Part shown: one piece after another, positions 33,558-42,161 of the stretch | How positions within the stretch are numbered: the stretch's first letter is position 1 | Layout of the letters: each line of letters begins with the position of its first letter | From: Roseobacter insulae | GTDB taxonomy: Bacteria; Pseudomonadota; Alphaproteobacteria; Rhodobacterales; Rhodobacteraceae | Assembly (NCBI RefSeq): GCF_019375555.1 | Contig: NZ_JAHXDN010000002.1 | Span: 682,001-746,000, forward strand | Direction: 5' to 3' | Length of the DNA: 64,000 nucleotides | Notes under the pieces: model-generated | Told to the model about the DNA's origin: nothing | The model's input: only the letters and a program-made list of their open reading frames with translations | Databases searched by the model: none | Made by a program: the position numbers and the translations under genes

Positions 33558-34121
33558 TCAGCCGTCACCCTCCTCTGTCTCGCCGAGTTTGTCTCGCAGT
33601 GCTGCCAGACCGGCAAACGGCCGCGCGTCCTCGTCCCGCATCGGGGTGACGCCCGGCGCGGCATAGACCATTTCGCCCAGTTCGGCCCCGTCGCTGCGCG
33701 GATAAAGCGGCAAGGCGAGAAGCAGCGCCTCGGTCATCACCTGCGCAGGGTCGATCCACGACCCAAGGGCTTCGACGGTATCGTCTTCGGGCATTTCGAC
33801 TTCCGGCGCGTCGTCTTCGGCGTAGCCCTCGACATATCTCCGGGTGACCGGCATGTCGATGCGCGTTGTGACAGGTTCCAGCGTGATGCTGCAGGGCTGT
33901 ACGACGGTGGCGCCCAGTGTCGCGCTTAGATGCCAGTCCGCGTTTCCTTGTGCGGCGACCTCTCCGACAAAGGACAGTTTCCGCAACCCCAGCAGTCCCA
34001 GCTCTGCGGCCATCGCCTTCAACTGCTCTGTGCCCGGGCGCAATGCGAAGGCCGTGGCGCTGTTTTGCTTGAGCTCGGCGACGCGCAGGGCGCTGGGGGA
34101 CGGTGGCGTTTGCTTGGACAT
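33558..34121 (-). CDS. DUF177 (YceD-like) protein
   Basis: A 187-residue protein of the DUF177 family, which is regularly encoded beside rpmF and in several bacteria is linked to 23S rRNA processing. The family region is LGATVVQPCSITLEPVTTRID followed by RRYVEGYAEDDAPE and the acidic end. In plant relatives this family assists 23S rRNA accumulation. The ATG at 34121 gives the expected length. It is divergent from bamE. Confidence 0.8.
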   Translation of the reverse strand: MSKQTPPSPSALRVAELKQNSATAFALRPGTEQLKAMAAELGLLGLRKLSFVGEVAAQGNADWHLSATLGATVVQPCSITLEPVTTRIDMPVTRRYVEGYAEDDAPEVEMPEDDTVEALGSWIDPAQVMTEALLLALPLYPRSDGAELGEMVYAAPGVTPMRDEDARPFAGLAALRDKLGETEEGDG

Positions 34122-34208
34122 CTTGCACTTTCGTTTCTTGAACCAGGGCGGTCCCTTGGTGTAAGCGGGATAAAAGCCATGATGCACAAGGGCAAGAGGG
34201 CAGTTTAT

Positions 34209-34691
34209 ATGCACAACAGCAAAGCGGGCAGCGGCCCCCTGCACACAAGCGCGCGATGGAGTGCCATTGTACTTGTGTGCCTGACCCTTGCCGCCTGTGG
34301 CGGGCGCTACCGCGATCACGGGTATGTGCCGCCGCAGGAGGACCTCGACCAGATCGTAGTGGGGATCGATACCCGCGCGAGTGTCGAAGAAACACTGGGA
34401 TCGGCGGCGTCCGGTTCCGTTCTCAATGACAGCAGCATGTATTTTGTCCGCAGCCGTGTCCGCACCTTCGCCATGCTCGCGCCGGAAGTGGTGGAACGCA
34501 AGGTGGTGGCCATCACCTTTGACACCGGCGGTGTCGTTTCCAACGTCGAGACCTTCGGGCTGGAGCGTGGACAGGTTGTGCCGCTGGCCCGGCGGGTCAC
34601 TGATTCCGGCGTGCGTGACAAAACATTCCTGCGCCAGCTGTTGGGCAACATTGGTCGCTTCACGCCGGGTGGCGGCGATCTGGACCTTTAA
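34209..34691 (+). CDS. bamE: Outer-membrane assembly lipoprotein BamE (SmpA/OmlA)
   Basis: A 160-residue lipoprotein. The signal peptide ends in the lipobox LTLAAC with Cys30 as the lipidation site. The SmpA/OmlA domain follows (GIDTRASVEETLGSAASGSVLNDSSMYFVRS). It is an accessory part of the BAM complex that inserts beta-barrels into the outer membrane. An upstream ATG at 34179 is possible, but GAGGG before 34209 is the better ribosome site. Confidence 0.85.
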   Translation: MHNSKAGSGPLHTSARWSAIVLVCLTLAACGGRYRDHGYVPPQEDLDQIVVGIDTRASVEETLGSAASGSVLNDSSMYFVRSRVRTFAMLAPEVVERKVVAITFDTGGVVSNVETFGLERGQVVPLARRVTDSGVRDKTFLRQLLGNIGRFTPGGGDLDL

Positions 34692-34696
34692 GCCTG

Positions 34697-34722
34697 TCAC
34701 ACCATGTTTAAGTAGAGTGTGA
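34697..34722. promoter_or_regulatory. Inverted repeat upstream of the olsB-like gene
   Basis: TCACAC and GTGTGA are inverted arms 14 bases apart, just after the bamE stop and 41 bases before the next ATG. CTGTCAC within it resembles one half of a Pho box; the second half is not present. It could be a regulator site or a weak hairpin. Confidence 0.3.
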
Positions 34723-34762
34723 TAGAGGGCAATCAGCGCAGGTTGATCTGCTGGAGGTCGCA

Positions 34763-35488
34763 ATGATTGCATTGGAAAAAGGTCGCTACCGCGCCTGCAC
34801 CGCCTCAACTCCACGGGAGCTGGACGCAGCACAGCGGTTGCGCGCGCGCTGCTTCGGTCTGAAGGCGCTGCGCGATGTCGATGCATTTGACATCAGATGT
34901 GCGCATATCCTGATTTTGGACCGCCAAAGCGACAGCCTGGTCTGTACGTTCCGCATGCTGGATCTGACCGGGGCGGATATTTCGGGCAGCTACTCGGCGC
35001 AGTATTACGAGTTGTCGGCGCTGGAGGCATTCGACGGCCGCATGGTGGAAATGGGGCGTTTCTGCATCGCGCCCGAACGGCGCGACCCGGACATCCTGCG
35101 GATCGCGTGGGCCGCAATGACCGAATACGTCGATGCCAACGACGTGCAGCTGCTGTTTGGCTGTTCGTCCTTTGCCGGGACTGAAACGGCCCATTACCTT
35201 GATGCCTTTGCCGTGCTGAAGGCGCGTCACCTCGCGCCGAAACGCTGGTTGCCGCGGGTCAAGGCGCCGAATGTGTTTCGATTTGCCGCGCGGCTGCGGC
35301 GCAAGCCGGACCTGAAAAAAGCCATGATACATATGCCGCCTTTGTTGCGCACCTACCTGATGATGGGCGGCTGGGTCAGCGATCATGCCGTGGTGGATCG
35401 GCAGATGAACACCTTGCACGTCTTTACCGGTGTGGAGATCGGCGCGATCCCCGCCGCACGCAAGCGTCTGCTGCGCGCGCTGGGATAG
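34763..35488 (+). CDS. OlsB-like N-acyltransferase (ornithine lipid synthesis)
   Basis: A 241-residue GNAT-fold protein of the family that includes L-ornithine N-acyltransferase OlsB. Supporting regions are LRARCFGL, the core VEMGRFCIAPERRDPDILRIAW and LFGCSSFAGTE. OlsB attaches a 3-hydroxyacyl chain from ACP to ornithine, making lyso-ornithine lipid at the inner membrane. The O-acyltransferase OlsA is not adjacent here. CTGGAGG precedes the ATG. Related acyl-homoserine-lactone-like enzymes cannot be fully excluded. Confidence 0.7.
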   Translation: MIALEKGRYRACTASTPRELDAAQRLRARCFGLKALRDVDAFDIRCAHILILDRQSDSLVCTFRMLDLTGADISGSYSAQYYELSALEAFDGRMVEMGRFCIAPERRDPDILRIAWAAMTEYVDANDVQLLFGCSSFAGTETAHYLDAFAVLKARHLAPKRWLPRVKAPNVFRFAARLRRKPDLKKAMIHMPPLLRTYLMMGGWVSDHAVVDRQMNTLHVFTGVEIGAIPAARKRLLRALG

Positions 35489-35495
35489 AGTTTTT

Positions 35496-35529
35496 CGCCT
35501 CCGGCGGGGATATTTATGAACCAGAGAAG
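35496..35529 (+). repeat. Post-gene intergenic motif (copy 2)
   Basis: Eight bases after the olsB-like stop, CGCC-TCC-GGCG forms a small stem followed by GGGATATTTATGAACCAGAG. An almost identical sequence follows the second ureohydrolase at 59.4 kb, and a decayed one the HNH gene. It is probably a recurring transcription end element. Confidence 0.55.
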
Positions 35530-35573
35530 CGTGATACATTGACGCCGGCGCTGAGGCGGCATAGCTGGCATCC

Positions 35574-37382
35574 ATGGCGCGCGTACCTCTATTACAACTC
35601 AATGACATCTCGCTGACCTTCGGGGGTGACCCGGTGTTTGACGGCCTCAGCCTTGTGGTGCATCCCGGCGACCGGGTGGCGTTGGTCGGGCGCAACGGGT
35701 CAGGCAAATCGACCCTGATGAAGGTGATGGCCGGTCTGGTGGAACCGGACGCGGGCGAGGTTGTCTCCGGTCCCGGTGTGTCCGTCGGATACATGGAACA
35801 GGATCCGGATCTCTCCGGCTTTGCGACCCTGGGCGATTTTGCTGCGCATGGTCTGGAGCCCTCGGAAATGTACCTGGTGGAGCGTGCCGGGGAGGGGTTG
35901 AAGTTCGATCCCGCCCGTCCGGTCGAGACCGCCAGCGGCGGGGAGCGGCGGCGCGCGGCCCTGGCGCGGCTGATGGCGGGCAGCCCCGATCTGATGCTGT
36001 TGGACGAGCCCACCAACCATCTGGACATCGAAGCCATCGCCTGGCTGGAAAGCGAGCTCAGCCAGAGCCGCAAGGGATACATCATCATCAGCCATGACCG
36101 GGCGTTCCTGCGGGCCTTGACGCGGGCGACACTATGGGTGGATCGCGGCGTCGTGCGCAGGCAGGAGAAGGGGTTTGCCGATTTCGAAGTCTGGCGCGAT
36201 CAGGTCTGGGAAGAGGAAGACACCCAGCGTCACAAGCTCAACCGCAAGATCAAGGCCGAGGCGCGATGGGCGGTCGAGGGGATTTCCGCGCGGCGCAAGC
36301 GGAACCAGGGCAGGGTGCGGGCGTTGCAGGACCTGCGCGCCGCGCGTGCCGCGCAGATCACCCGTCAGGGTACCGCGGCAATGGCGCTGGATGCCGGCCC
36401 AAAGTCCGGCCGCAAGGTGATCGAGGCGACGGCGATTGCCAAGAGCTTCGGCGACAAGGCGATCCTGAAACCGTTTTCCCTGACCGTGCAGAGGGGCGAC
36501 AGGATTGCGCTGGTTGGCCCGAACGGCGTGGGCAAGACAACGCTTCTGAACATGTTGATCGGTCGGGAGGCGCCTGACAGCGGGACCGTGAAGCTGGGCA
36601 CGAACCTCCAGATCGCATTGTTCGATCAGGCGCGGGCGCAGCTGGACCCGGATATGAGCCTTTGGGACAGCCTGACCGGCGATCCGGAGATGCGGGTGTC
36701 GGGCAAGGCCGATCAGGTCATGGTGCGGGGCGCGCCCAAGCATGTCGTGGGGTATCTCAAGGAATTTCTCTTTGACGAGGCCCAGGCGCGCGCACCGGTA
36801 CGCGCGCTGTCTGGGGGGGAAAAGGCGCGGTTGCTGCTGGCCAGGATCATGGCGCGCCCGAGCAATCTGCTGGTGCTGGATGAACCGACCAATGATCTCG
36901 ACGTGGAAACGCTCGACCTGATACAGGAGCTTCTGGGCACCTATGACGGGACGGTTCTGCTGGTCAGCCATGACCGTGATTTCCTGGACCGGGTGGCGGC
37001 AACCACCATTGCGATGGAGGGGGACGGTCACGCCACGGTGTACGCCGGGGGATGGAGCGATTACATCCGGCAGCGTGGTCAGGATGATTTTGCAGACAGT
37101 GTCGCGAAACCCAAGGCATCGGCCCCGCCGGATAAGCCCAGGGCAGCGGCGAAACCGGGGCTGAGCTTTACCGAGAAACACCGCCTTGATGCCCTGCCGG
37201 AAGAGATCGCCCGTCTGGAAGCGGAAATCGCCAAGCTGGCGGAACTGCTGGGCGACCCGGCGCTATTCACCGACAACCCGGTGAAATTTCAAAAGGCGAC
37301 CGACGCATTGGTGGCGCGCCAGGCAAAGCTTGCGGCTGCCGAAGAAGAATGGCTGACCCTGGAGGACAAGGCGTCGGCCTGA
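35574..37382 (+). CDS. ABC-F family ATPase (Uup-like)
   Basis: A 602-residue soluble protein with two ABC ATPase domains and no membrane part. Walker A motifs are GRNGSGKS (about 40-47) and GPNGVGKT in the second domain. Signature motifs are ASGGERRRAAL and LSGGEKARLLL; both Walker B motifs are followed by EPTN. A C-terminal coiled coil (about 525-602) resembles Uup. ABC-F proteins act on ribosomes or, for Uup, on DNA stability. Confidence 0.88.
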   Translation: MARVPLLQLNDISLTFGGDPVFDGLSLVVHPGDRVALVGRNGSGKSTLMKVMAGLVEPDAGEVVSGPGVSVGYMEQDPDLSGFATLGDFAAHGLEPSEMYLVERAGEGLKFDPARPVETASGGERRRAALARLMAGSPDLMLLDEPTNHLDIEAIAWLESELSQSRKGYIIISHDRAFLRALTRATLWVDRGVVRRQEKGFADFEVWRDQVWEEEDTQRHKLNRKIKAEARWAVEGISARRKRNQGRVRALQDLRAARAAQITRQGTAAMALDAGPKSGRKVIEATAIAKSFGDKAILKPFSLTVQRGDRIALVGPNGVGKTTLLNMLIGREAPDSGTVKLGTNLQIALFDQARAQLDPDMSLWDSLTGDPEMRVSGKADQVMVRGAPKHVVGYLKEFLFDEAQARAPVRALSGGEKARLLLARIMARPSNLLVLDEPTNDLDVETLDLIQELLGTYDGTVLLVSHDRDFLDRVAATTIAMEGDGHATVYAGGWSDYIRQRGQDDFADSVAKPKASAPPDKPRAAAKPGLSFTEKHRLDALPEEIARLEAEIAKLAELLGDPALFTDNPVKFQKATDALVARQAKLAAAEEEWLTLEDKASA

Positions 37383-37384
37383 GG

Positions 37385-38140
37385 TCAGCGCATGCGCAAG
37401 GCGCCGTCGATGCGGATCACTTCGCCGTTCAGATAACCGGCCTGCACGATAAAACCGGCCAGTGCGGCGAATTCCGCCGGATCGCCCAAACGCGGCGGGC
37501 AGGGCACGTCCGCTGCCAGTTGCGCCTGCACCTCCTCCCCAAGGCCAGCGAGCATCGGGGTCATGAAAATGCCCGGCGCGATGGTCATCACGCGGATGCC
37601 GAGTTTCGACAGATCGCGCGCCATGGGCAGGCACAAACCCACCACGCCGCCCTTGGAAGCAGCGTAGGCCGTTTGGCCTTTTTGCCCGTCAAAGGCTGCG
37701 ATGGAGGCGGTATTGATGATCACACCCCGCGCCCCATCGGCGTCAGGTGTATTGTCCTGCATTGCCTCCGCCGCCAGCCGGGCGACATTGAAGGTGCCAT
37801 TCAGATTGATGTCTATCGTCCGCTGAAAGGCGTCCAGCGGGTGAGGTCCGTCGCGGCCGACCGTTTTGATGGCATCGGCTATTCCGGCGCAGTTCACCGC
37901 TGCGGTGATCTTGCCCATTTTGTCGCGCGCCAGGGCAATGGCCGCAGCCACCGACGCTTCGTCGGTGACATCGGTCTGGGCAAAACACCCGTTGATTTCC
38001 GCCGCGACGACAGCACCGCGTGCGCTGTCCCGGTCCAGCAGCGTGACCTGCGCGCCCTGCGAGGCGAAGTGGCGGGCGGTGGCCTCTCCGAGGCCTGACG
38101 CCCCGCCGGTGACGATGGCAGCGGTGTCGGCAAGACGCAT
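37385..38140 (-). CDS. Short-chain dehydrogenase (3-hydroxyacyl-CoA dehydrogenase type-2-like)
   Basis: A 251-residue SDR with the NAD site TGGASGLG (11-18), NCAG at 83-86 and the catalytic Ser146, Tyr159 and Lys163 (YAASK). The pattern VIINTASIAAFDGQKGQTAYAASKGG is characteristic of the HSD17B10-like enzymes that oxidise 3-hydroxyacyl-CoA or 2-methyl-3-hydroxybutyryl-CoA. A perfect TetR-type palindrome lies just upstream, consistent with control by acyl-CoA metabolism. Convergent with the ABC-F gene. Confidence 0.8.
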   Translation of the reverse strand: MRLADTAAIVTGGASGLGEATARHFASQGAQVTLLDRDSARGAVVAAEINGCFAQTDVTDEASVAAAIALARDKMGKITAAVNCAGIADAIKTVGRDGPHPLDAFQRTIDINLNGTFNVARLAAEAMQDNTPDADGARGVIINTASIAAFDGQKGQTAYAASKGGVVGLCLPMARDLSKLGIRVMTIAPGIFMTPMLAGLGEEVQAQLAADVPCPPRLGDPAEFAALAGFIVQAGYLNGEVIRIDGALRMR

Positions 38141-38156
38141 GGCTTTCTCCCTGATA

Positions 38157-38170
38157 TGAACGCACGTTCA
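38157..38170. promoter_or_regulatory. TetR-type operator upstream of the SDR
   Basis: TGAACG-CA-CGTTCA is a perfect 14-bp palindrome, 17 bases upstream of the SDR start. AACG-NN-CGTT palindromes are typical sites of TetR-family repressors of fatty-acid and branched-chain degradation. The regulator is not in the window. Confidence 0.6.
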
Positions 38171-38195
38171 GTTAATCACGGCGAAAGTGGCCTGT

Positions 38196-39089
38196 CTAGT
38201 CTTGCAGCATCAGTTTGCGATCCATGCGGGCGAGCGGTGATATCAGCTGGGTCAGGGGCGCCCACCGGACCCAGGTCCCGCCCAGCCTGCGCACCCCTGC
38301 GCCGGTGCCGAGCTTAAAGCGCGCGAGGCCCTTGCCGTCTTCGGTGTCGATTGATCCCAGTTCCAGATGCGCAACGCCCTTCGTCTGCGCCCATCGGATC
38401 ACGGCCCATAGCAACAGGGTGTGGGCGGAAGCGATGCGCCCGGCTGGACGGGTGTGCCCGATGTGATAGGTGGCGGTCGCGCCATGGCGCAGGATCAGCA
38501 TCGCGGCAATCGGTTCACGGCCCCAATATGCCGAAAAGAGTTTGGCCTGCCCCCGGTTCTCCCGCGCGTAGGCCAGTGTCAGGGCGCCGGGCCAGTGCCG
38601 ATATCGACGCTGGCGCTGCTGGCGCGCCTCCGCCTGAAACAGCCAGTGCTGCGGATCATCGGGCATGTTCTGCCGCGTCAGCCGCAGGTTTTGCCGCTCC
38701 GCGTGTTTCAGCCGGTTGCGCCACTTCTGATGCAGTCCGGCACGTAACCTGCCCAGATCATGGCGCAGATCAAGCGTGGCGATGGATGTCGGGCTTATCA
38801 GGGGCAGCGCGCCAATGGTGTGGAGAGGCAAGATGGTGTCCGGCGCAATGATCACCGGACCGCGCGTGCCCAAAGCACGGGCCGATGTGCACAGGGCCCG
38901 CGCCGAGGTCGCCTGCGGACGCGTGATCATGCTGACGGTGGTTGGCCCGAAGCTGCGGCGCACGACAAGCATGCCGTCGGGCAGGCGTTGTGTCGGCGTG
39001 CCGATCGCCTGCAGGGCGCGCTCAAATGCTTCACTCTGCTGGAGCGGTTGGGGATCACACGGCGGCGCGGCATCAAACATGACCCGCAT
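38196..39089 (-). CDS. GNAT/FemAB-like N-acyltransferase
   Basis: A 297-residue protein resembling the FemAB-like acetyltransferase families. RHDLGRLRAGLHQKWRNRLKHAERQNL is the typical helix. The later region IAAMLILRHGATATYHIGHTRPAGRIASAHTLLLWAVI is the acyl-CoA/aminoacyl-tRNA binding half. It probably transfers an acyl or aminoacyl group; the substrate is unknown. Two starts (39089 and 39080) are possible. Upstream it is divergent from a small membrane protein gene. Confidence 0.68.
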   Translation of the reverse strand: MRVMFDAAPPCDPQPLQQSEAFERALQAIGTPTQRLPDGMLVVRRSFGPTTVSMITRPQATSARALCTSARALGTRGPVIIAPDTILPLHTIGALPLISPTSIATLDLRHDLGRLRAGLHQKWRNRLKHAERQNLRLTRQNMPDDPQHWLFQAEARQQRQRRYRHWPGALTLAYARENRGQAKLFSAYWGREPIAAMLILRHGATATYHIGHTRPAGRIASAHTLLLWAVIRWAQTKGVAHLELGSIDTEDGKGLARFKLGTGAGVRRLGGTWVRWAPLTQLISPLARMDRKLMLQD

Positions 39090-39111
39090 TAACCCGTCAG
39101 AAACCTAACTC

Positions 39112-39119
39112 ATGGTTAA
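39112..39119. promoter_or_regulatory. CtrA half site upstream of the small membrane protein
   Basis: ATGGTTAA is the reverse of TTAACCAT, the known CtrA half site in alphaproteobacteria. It lies eight bases before the ATG of the 43-residue protein and 23 bases from the acyltransferase start. One half site is weak evidence. Confidence 0.25.
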
Positions 39120-39126
39120 TAGGCGC

Positions 39127-39258
39127 ATGAAAAAGACTGTCCAAGGCGTATCCGCCCCCGCACCCCGCATGACCAAGACCGCCGCATTCCTGATCGCGAC
39201 CGGCATGTCCATTCCGGTATTTGCCATTCTCACCGTGGTCGAGTGGCTCTGGTTCTAA
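39127..39258 (+). CDS. Small single-pass membrane protein
   Basis: A 43-residue frame with a basic start ([18 protein letters not shown]) and one hydrophobic helix ([20 protein letters not shown]), ending EWLWF. This fits an inner-membrane protein with a cytoplasmic N-terminus. It loosely resembles small NapE/TorE-type proteins, but I cannot assign it. The stop overlaps the tyrS stop codon by three bases. No strong ribosome site is visible. Confidence 0.5.
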   Translation: MKKTVQGVSAPAPRMTKTAAFLIATGMSIPVFAILTVVEWLWF

Positions 39259-40505
39259 CCCAGTTGCACCAAGGCATGCCGCTTCTTGCCCGCGCTCAGC
39301 TTGATCGGGTGTGACAAGGCGCCGGCATCAATCATCAGGCCCGCGTTGGTCAACGGCTGATCGTCCAGCCGGGCACCGTTCTCGGCGATCAGACGCTTTG
39401 CTTCCTTGCCGGACCCCGCCAGCCCGGATTTGACGATCAGTTGCACGATGGAAATGCCATCGCCCAGATCATCTGCGCTGAGGGTGAGGGTGGGCAGATC
39501 ATCCCCCACACCCCCTTTTTCGAAAACCTCGCGCGCCGTGGCTTCTGCCGCCGCCGCCGCCTCGGTCCCGTGCAGCAGGCCGGTCACCTCATTGGCGAGC
39601 CGTACCTTGGCCTCGTTGATCTCCGCCCCGTCCAAGGCACCCAGCCGGTCACATTCATCCACCGGCAGTTCGGTGAAAAGCTTGAGAAACTTGCCGACGT
39701 CGGCATCGGCCACATTGCGCCACCATTGCCAGAACTCGTAAGACGACATCATGTCTTCATTGAGCCACACGGCGCCTTCCGCGGATTTGCCCATCTTTTT
39801 GCCATCCGCGCGCGTGACCAGCGGCGTGGTGAGTCCAAAGGCATCCTCGCCATCGACGCGTCGTATCAGGTCGGCGCCCGAGACGATGTTGCCCCATTGG
39901 TCGGAGCCGCCCATTTGCAGGCGGCAGTCGTAGCGGCGGTGCAGCTCCAGAAAGTCGTAGGACTGCAGAAGCATGTAGTTGAATTCGATAAAGGACAGCG
40001 CCTGTTCCCGGTCCAGCCGCGATTTCACGCTGTCGAAAGCCAGCAGGCGGTTGATGGTGAAATGCCGCCCGATATCGCGCAAAAAGTCGATGTATTTCAG
40101 TTCATCAAGCCATTCGGCATTGTTGACCAGCGGTGAATCCAGCGGCCCGTCGCCGTAGGAAATGTAGCGCGAGAAGACCTGGCGAATGCCCTCCGCATTC
40201 TTGTTGATTTGCTCTACCGACAGGATTTTGCGCATCTCGTCCTTGCCGGAGGGATCGCCCACCTTGGTGGTGCCCCCACCCATAAGCGTGATCGGCCGGT
40301 GCCCGGTCTTTTGCAACCAGCGCAGCAGCATGATCTGCACCAGATTGCCGATGTGCAGGCTGGTCGCGGTCAGATCGAAGCCGATGTAGCCGGTGACAAC
40401 GCCGGATACCATCCGTTCGTCGAGTTCCTGCAGGTTTGTGCAGTCGGCGATGAAACCGCGGCTGCTCAGTTCGCGCAGGAAATCGGACTTGGGGTGATAG
40501 GTCAT
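39255..40505 (-). CDS. tyrS: Tyrosyl-tRNA synthetase
   Basis: A 416-residue class I synthetase of the TyrRZ type. [10 protein letters not shown] is the HIGH motif, [11 protein letters not shown] the tyrosine/ATP pocket and [12 protein letters not shown] the KMSKS-like motif. The C-terminal 60 residues are the S4 RNA-binding domain ([25 protein letters not shown]). The ATG at 40505 gives the conserved start [10 protein letters not shown]. Confidence 0.94.
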   Translation of the reverse strand: MTYHPKSDFLRELSSRGFIADCTNLQELDERMVSGVVTGYIGFDLTATSLHIGNLVQIMLLRWLQKTGHRPITLMGGGTTKVGDPSGKDEMRKILSVEQINKNAEGIRQVFSRYISYGDGPLDSPLVNNAEWLDELKYIDFLRDIGRHFTINRLLAFDSVKSRLDREQALSFIEFNYMLLQSYDFLELHRRYDCRLQMGGSDQWGNIVSGADLIRRVDGEDAFGLTTPLVTRADGKKMGKSAEGAVWLNEDMMSSYEFWQWWRNVADADVGKFLKLFTELPVDECDRLGALDGAEINEAKVRLANEVTGLLHGTEAAAAAEATAREVFEKGGVGDDLPTLTLSADDLGDGISIVQLIVKSGLAGSGKEAKRLIAENGARLDDQPLTNAGLMIDAGALSHPIKLSAGKKRHALVQLG

Positions 40506-40569
40506 CGTACTTGCCCTCGGCTTGAATTGCGCCCACTCTATAGGCGGTGAGCAGGCAAAGGAAAAGGCT

Positions 40570-41694
40570 TTGAAAAGGGCCATTGAGAAAACCGGCATTG
40601 TCACGGCCCTGGGCGCGATGAGCGGCACTTCGCTGGACGGGGTTGACGCCGCGATCCTGCGAACCGACGGCGAGCGGATCGAGGGGTTCGGGCCTGCGTC
40701 CTACCGCGGCTATTCACCGGCGGAACAGGCAATATTGCGCGGTGCACTGGGCCAGTGGGCAGGCGATGCCGTGGAGGCCGCGACGGATGTCATCGAACAG
40801 GCGCATCTGGCACTGTTCGAGGATTTTTCAGGCTACGATCTGGTTGGATTTCACGGGCAGACTCTGGCGCATGCCCCCCGCGCGCGCGGGACTCTGCAGG
40901 TTGGTGACGGGGCCTGGCTGTCGCAGGCGCTGGGATGCCCGGTGGTCTGGGATTTCCGCCGTACGGACGTCGAAATGGGCGGCGAGGGCGCACCGCTTGC
41001 GCCTTTCTTCCACTTTGCCTGCGCCTGCCACATCCGCGCGACCGAACCGCTGGCTTTTTTGAATCTGGGCGGAGTGGGCAACCTGACATATGTGGACCCG
41101 TCCCGGGCCCGTCCGGAAGAGGCGGGCGCCTTGCTGGCCTTCGACACAGGGCCGGCCAACGCGCCGCTGAACGACCTCTTGCAAAGCCGGTTGGGTCTGG
41201 CCTTCGACGAGGGTGGCCGGACCGCACGGCGCGGCACAGTGGAACAGGGTGCACTGGAGTTGTTTCTGGCTGAGCCGTATTTCGCCCGGATACCGCCCAA
41301 ATCACTGGATCGGAACGATTTTTCCGAAATGATAGCGCTTGTGGCTGAGCTGAACGATGCGGATGCGGCGGCGACGCTGACAGCGATGTGCGCCGCCGGT
41401 GTGGCGGCGGGTATCCAGCATTGCCCGCAGGCCCCGGCGCAGGTGTTGGTGACCGGCGGCGGGCGGCACAACCCGGTGCTGATGCAGATGCTCGCGGTGT
41501 CGCTGGACTGTCCGGTGCGGCCGGTCGAAGCGGTTGGGCTCAACGGGGATATGCTGGAAGCGCAGGCCTTTGCCTATCTCGCCGTGCGTGTCGCGCGCGG
41601 TCTGCCGACGTCTTGCCCCGGGACCACGGGGGTTAAGGCTGCGATCGGGGGCGGGACGCTCAGCTGGCCGTCGGAAACGGATGTGGCGGTCTGA
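40570..41694 (+). CDS. anmK: Anhydro-N-acetylmuramic acid kinase
   Basis: A 374-residue sugar kinase that converts anhydro-MurNAc from peptidoglycan recycling into MurNAc-6-phosphate. [45 protein letters not shown] and [12 protein letters not shown] are all family signatures. The start is not certain: the TTG at 40570 has AGGAAAAGG in front and fits the family; the frame is open to 40522. NagZ is in the same window, so two recycling enzymes are present but not linked. Confidence 0.9.
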   Translation: MKRAIEKTGIVTALGAMSGTSLDGVDAAILRTDGERIEGFGPASYRGYSPAEQAILRGALGQWAGDAVEAATDVIEQAHLALFEDFSGYDLVGFHGQTLAHAPRARGTLQVGDGAWLSQALGCPVVWDFRRTDVEMGGEGAPLAPFFHFACACHIRATEPLAFLNLGGVGNLTYVDPSRARPEEAGALLAFDTGPANAPLNDLLQSRLGLAFDEGGRTARRGTVEQGALELFLAEPYFARIPPKSLDRNDFSEMIALVAELNDADAAATLTAMCAAGVAAGIQHCPQAPAQVLVTGGGRHNPVLMQMLAVSLDCPVRPVEAVGLNGDMLEAQAFAYLAVRVARGLPTSCPGTTGVKAAIGGGTLSWPSETDVAV

Positions 41695-42114
41695 TCAACC
41701 GCGCGGGATGTCGAAGCCTGCCGGGGCCAGTTCAAACCCGTCGAACTGAAACCCGGGCGAGACAGTACAGCTGACCAACGTGTAGTCGCCGGTGCTGCGC
41801 GCCGCTTGCCAATGGTGCGCTGGTACAATGATTTGCGGGGCCCCCCGTGTCAGGTCGGGTGACAGCATGTGATCGGTCGCGGGCCCGGCGTCATCCGGGC
41901 CGAGCGACAGGATCAGGGGCGCGCCCGCGTGGTACAGCCAGATCTCGGTGGCATCGACCCTGTGCCAGTGGCTCGTTTCTCCCGCCGCCAGAAGGAAATA
42001 AATGCAGGTGCCGCTGGGACGCCCGTCATTCTCCGCCACCCACGTCTGGCGGTAGTGCCCGCCCTCCGGATGCGGCGCCAGGTTGAGGCGCTTGATGATA
42101 TCTTGTGCTGTCAT
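41695..42114 (-). CDS. DUF985-family cupin
   Basis: A 139-residue single-domain cupin. HPEGGHYRQTWVA and TCIYFLLAAGETSHWHRVDATEIWLYHAG contain the metal-site His residues. The C-terminal VSPGFQFDGFELAP is the family signature of DUF985. The reaction is unknown. It begins where anmK ends on the opposite strand, so the two genes are convergent and abutting. Confidence 0.82.
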   Translation of the reverse strand: MTAQDIIKRLNLAPHPEGGHYRQTWVAENDGRPSGTCIYFLLAAGETSHWHRVDATEIWLYHAGAPLILSLGPDDAGPATDHMLSPDLTRGAPQIIVPAHHWQAARSTGDYTLVSCTVSPGFQFDGFELAPAGFDIPRG

Positions 42115-42161
42115 GCTTTCAGGCTAGTCTGCGCGCAGGGGCGGGCCAAGAGGGAACCGGC

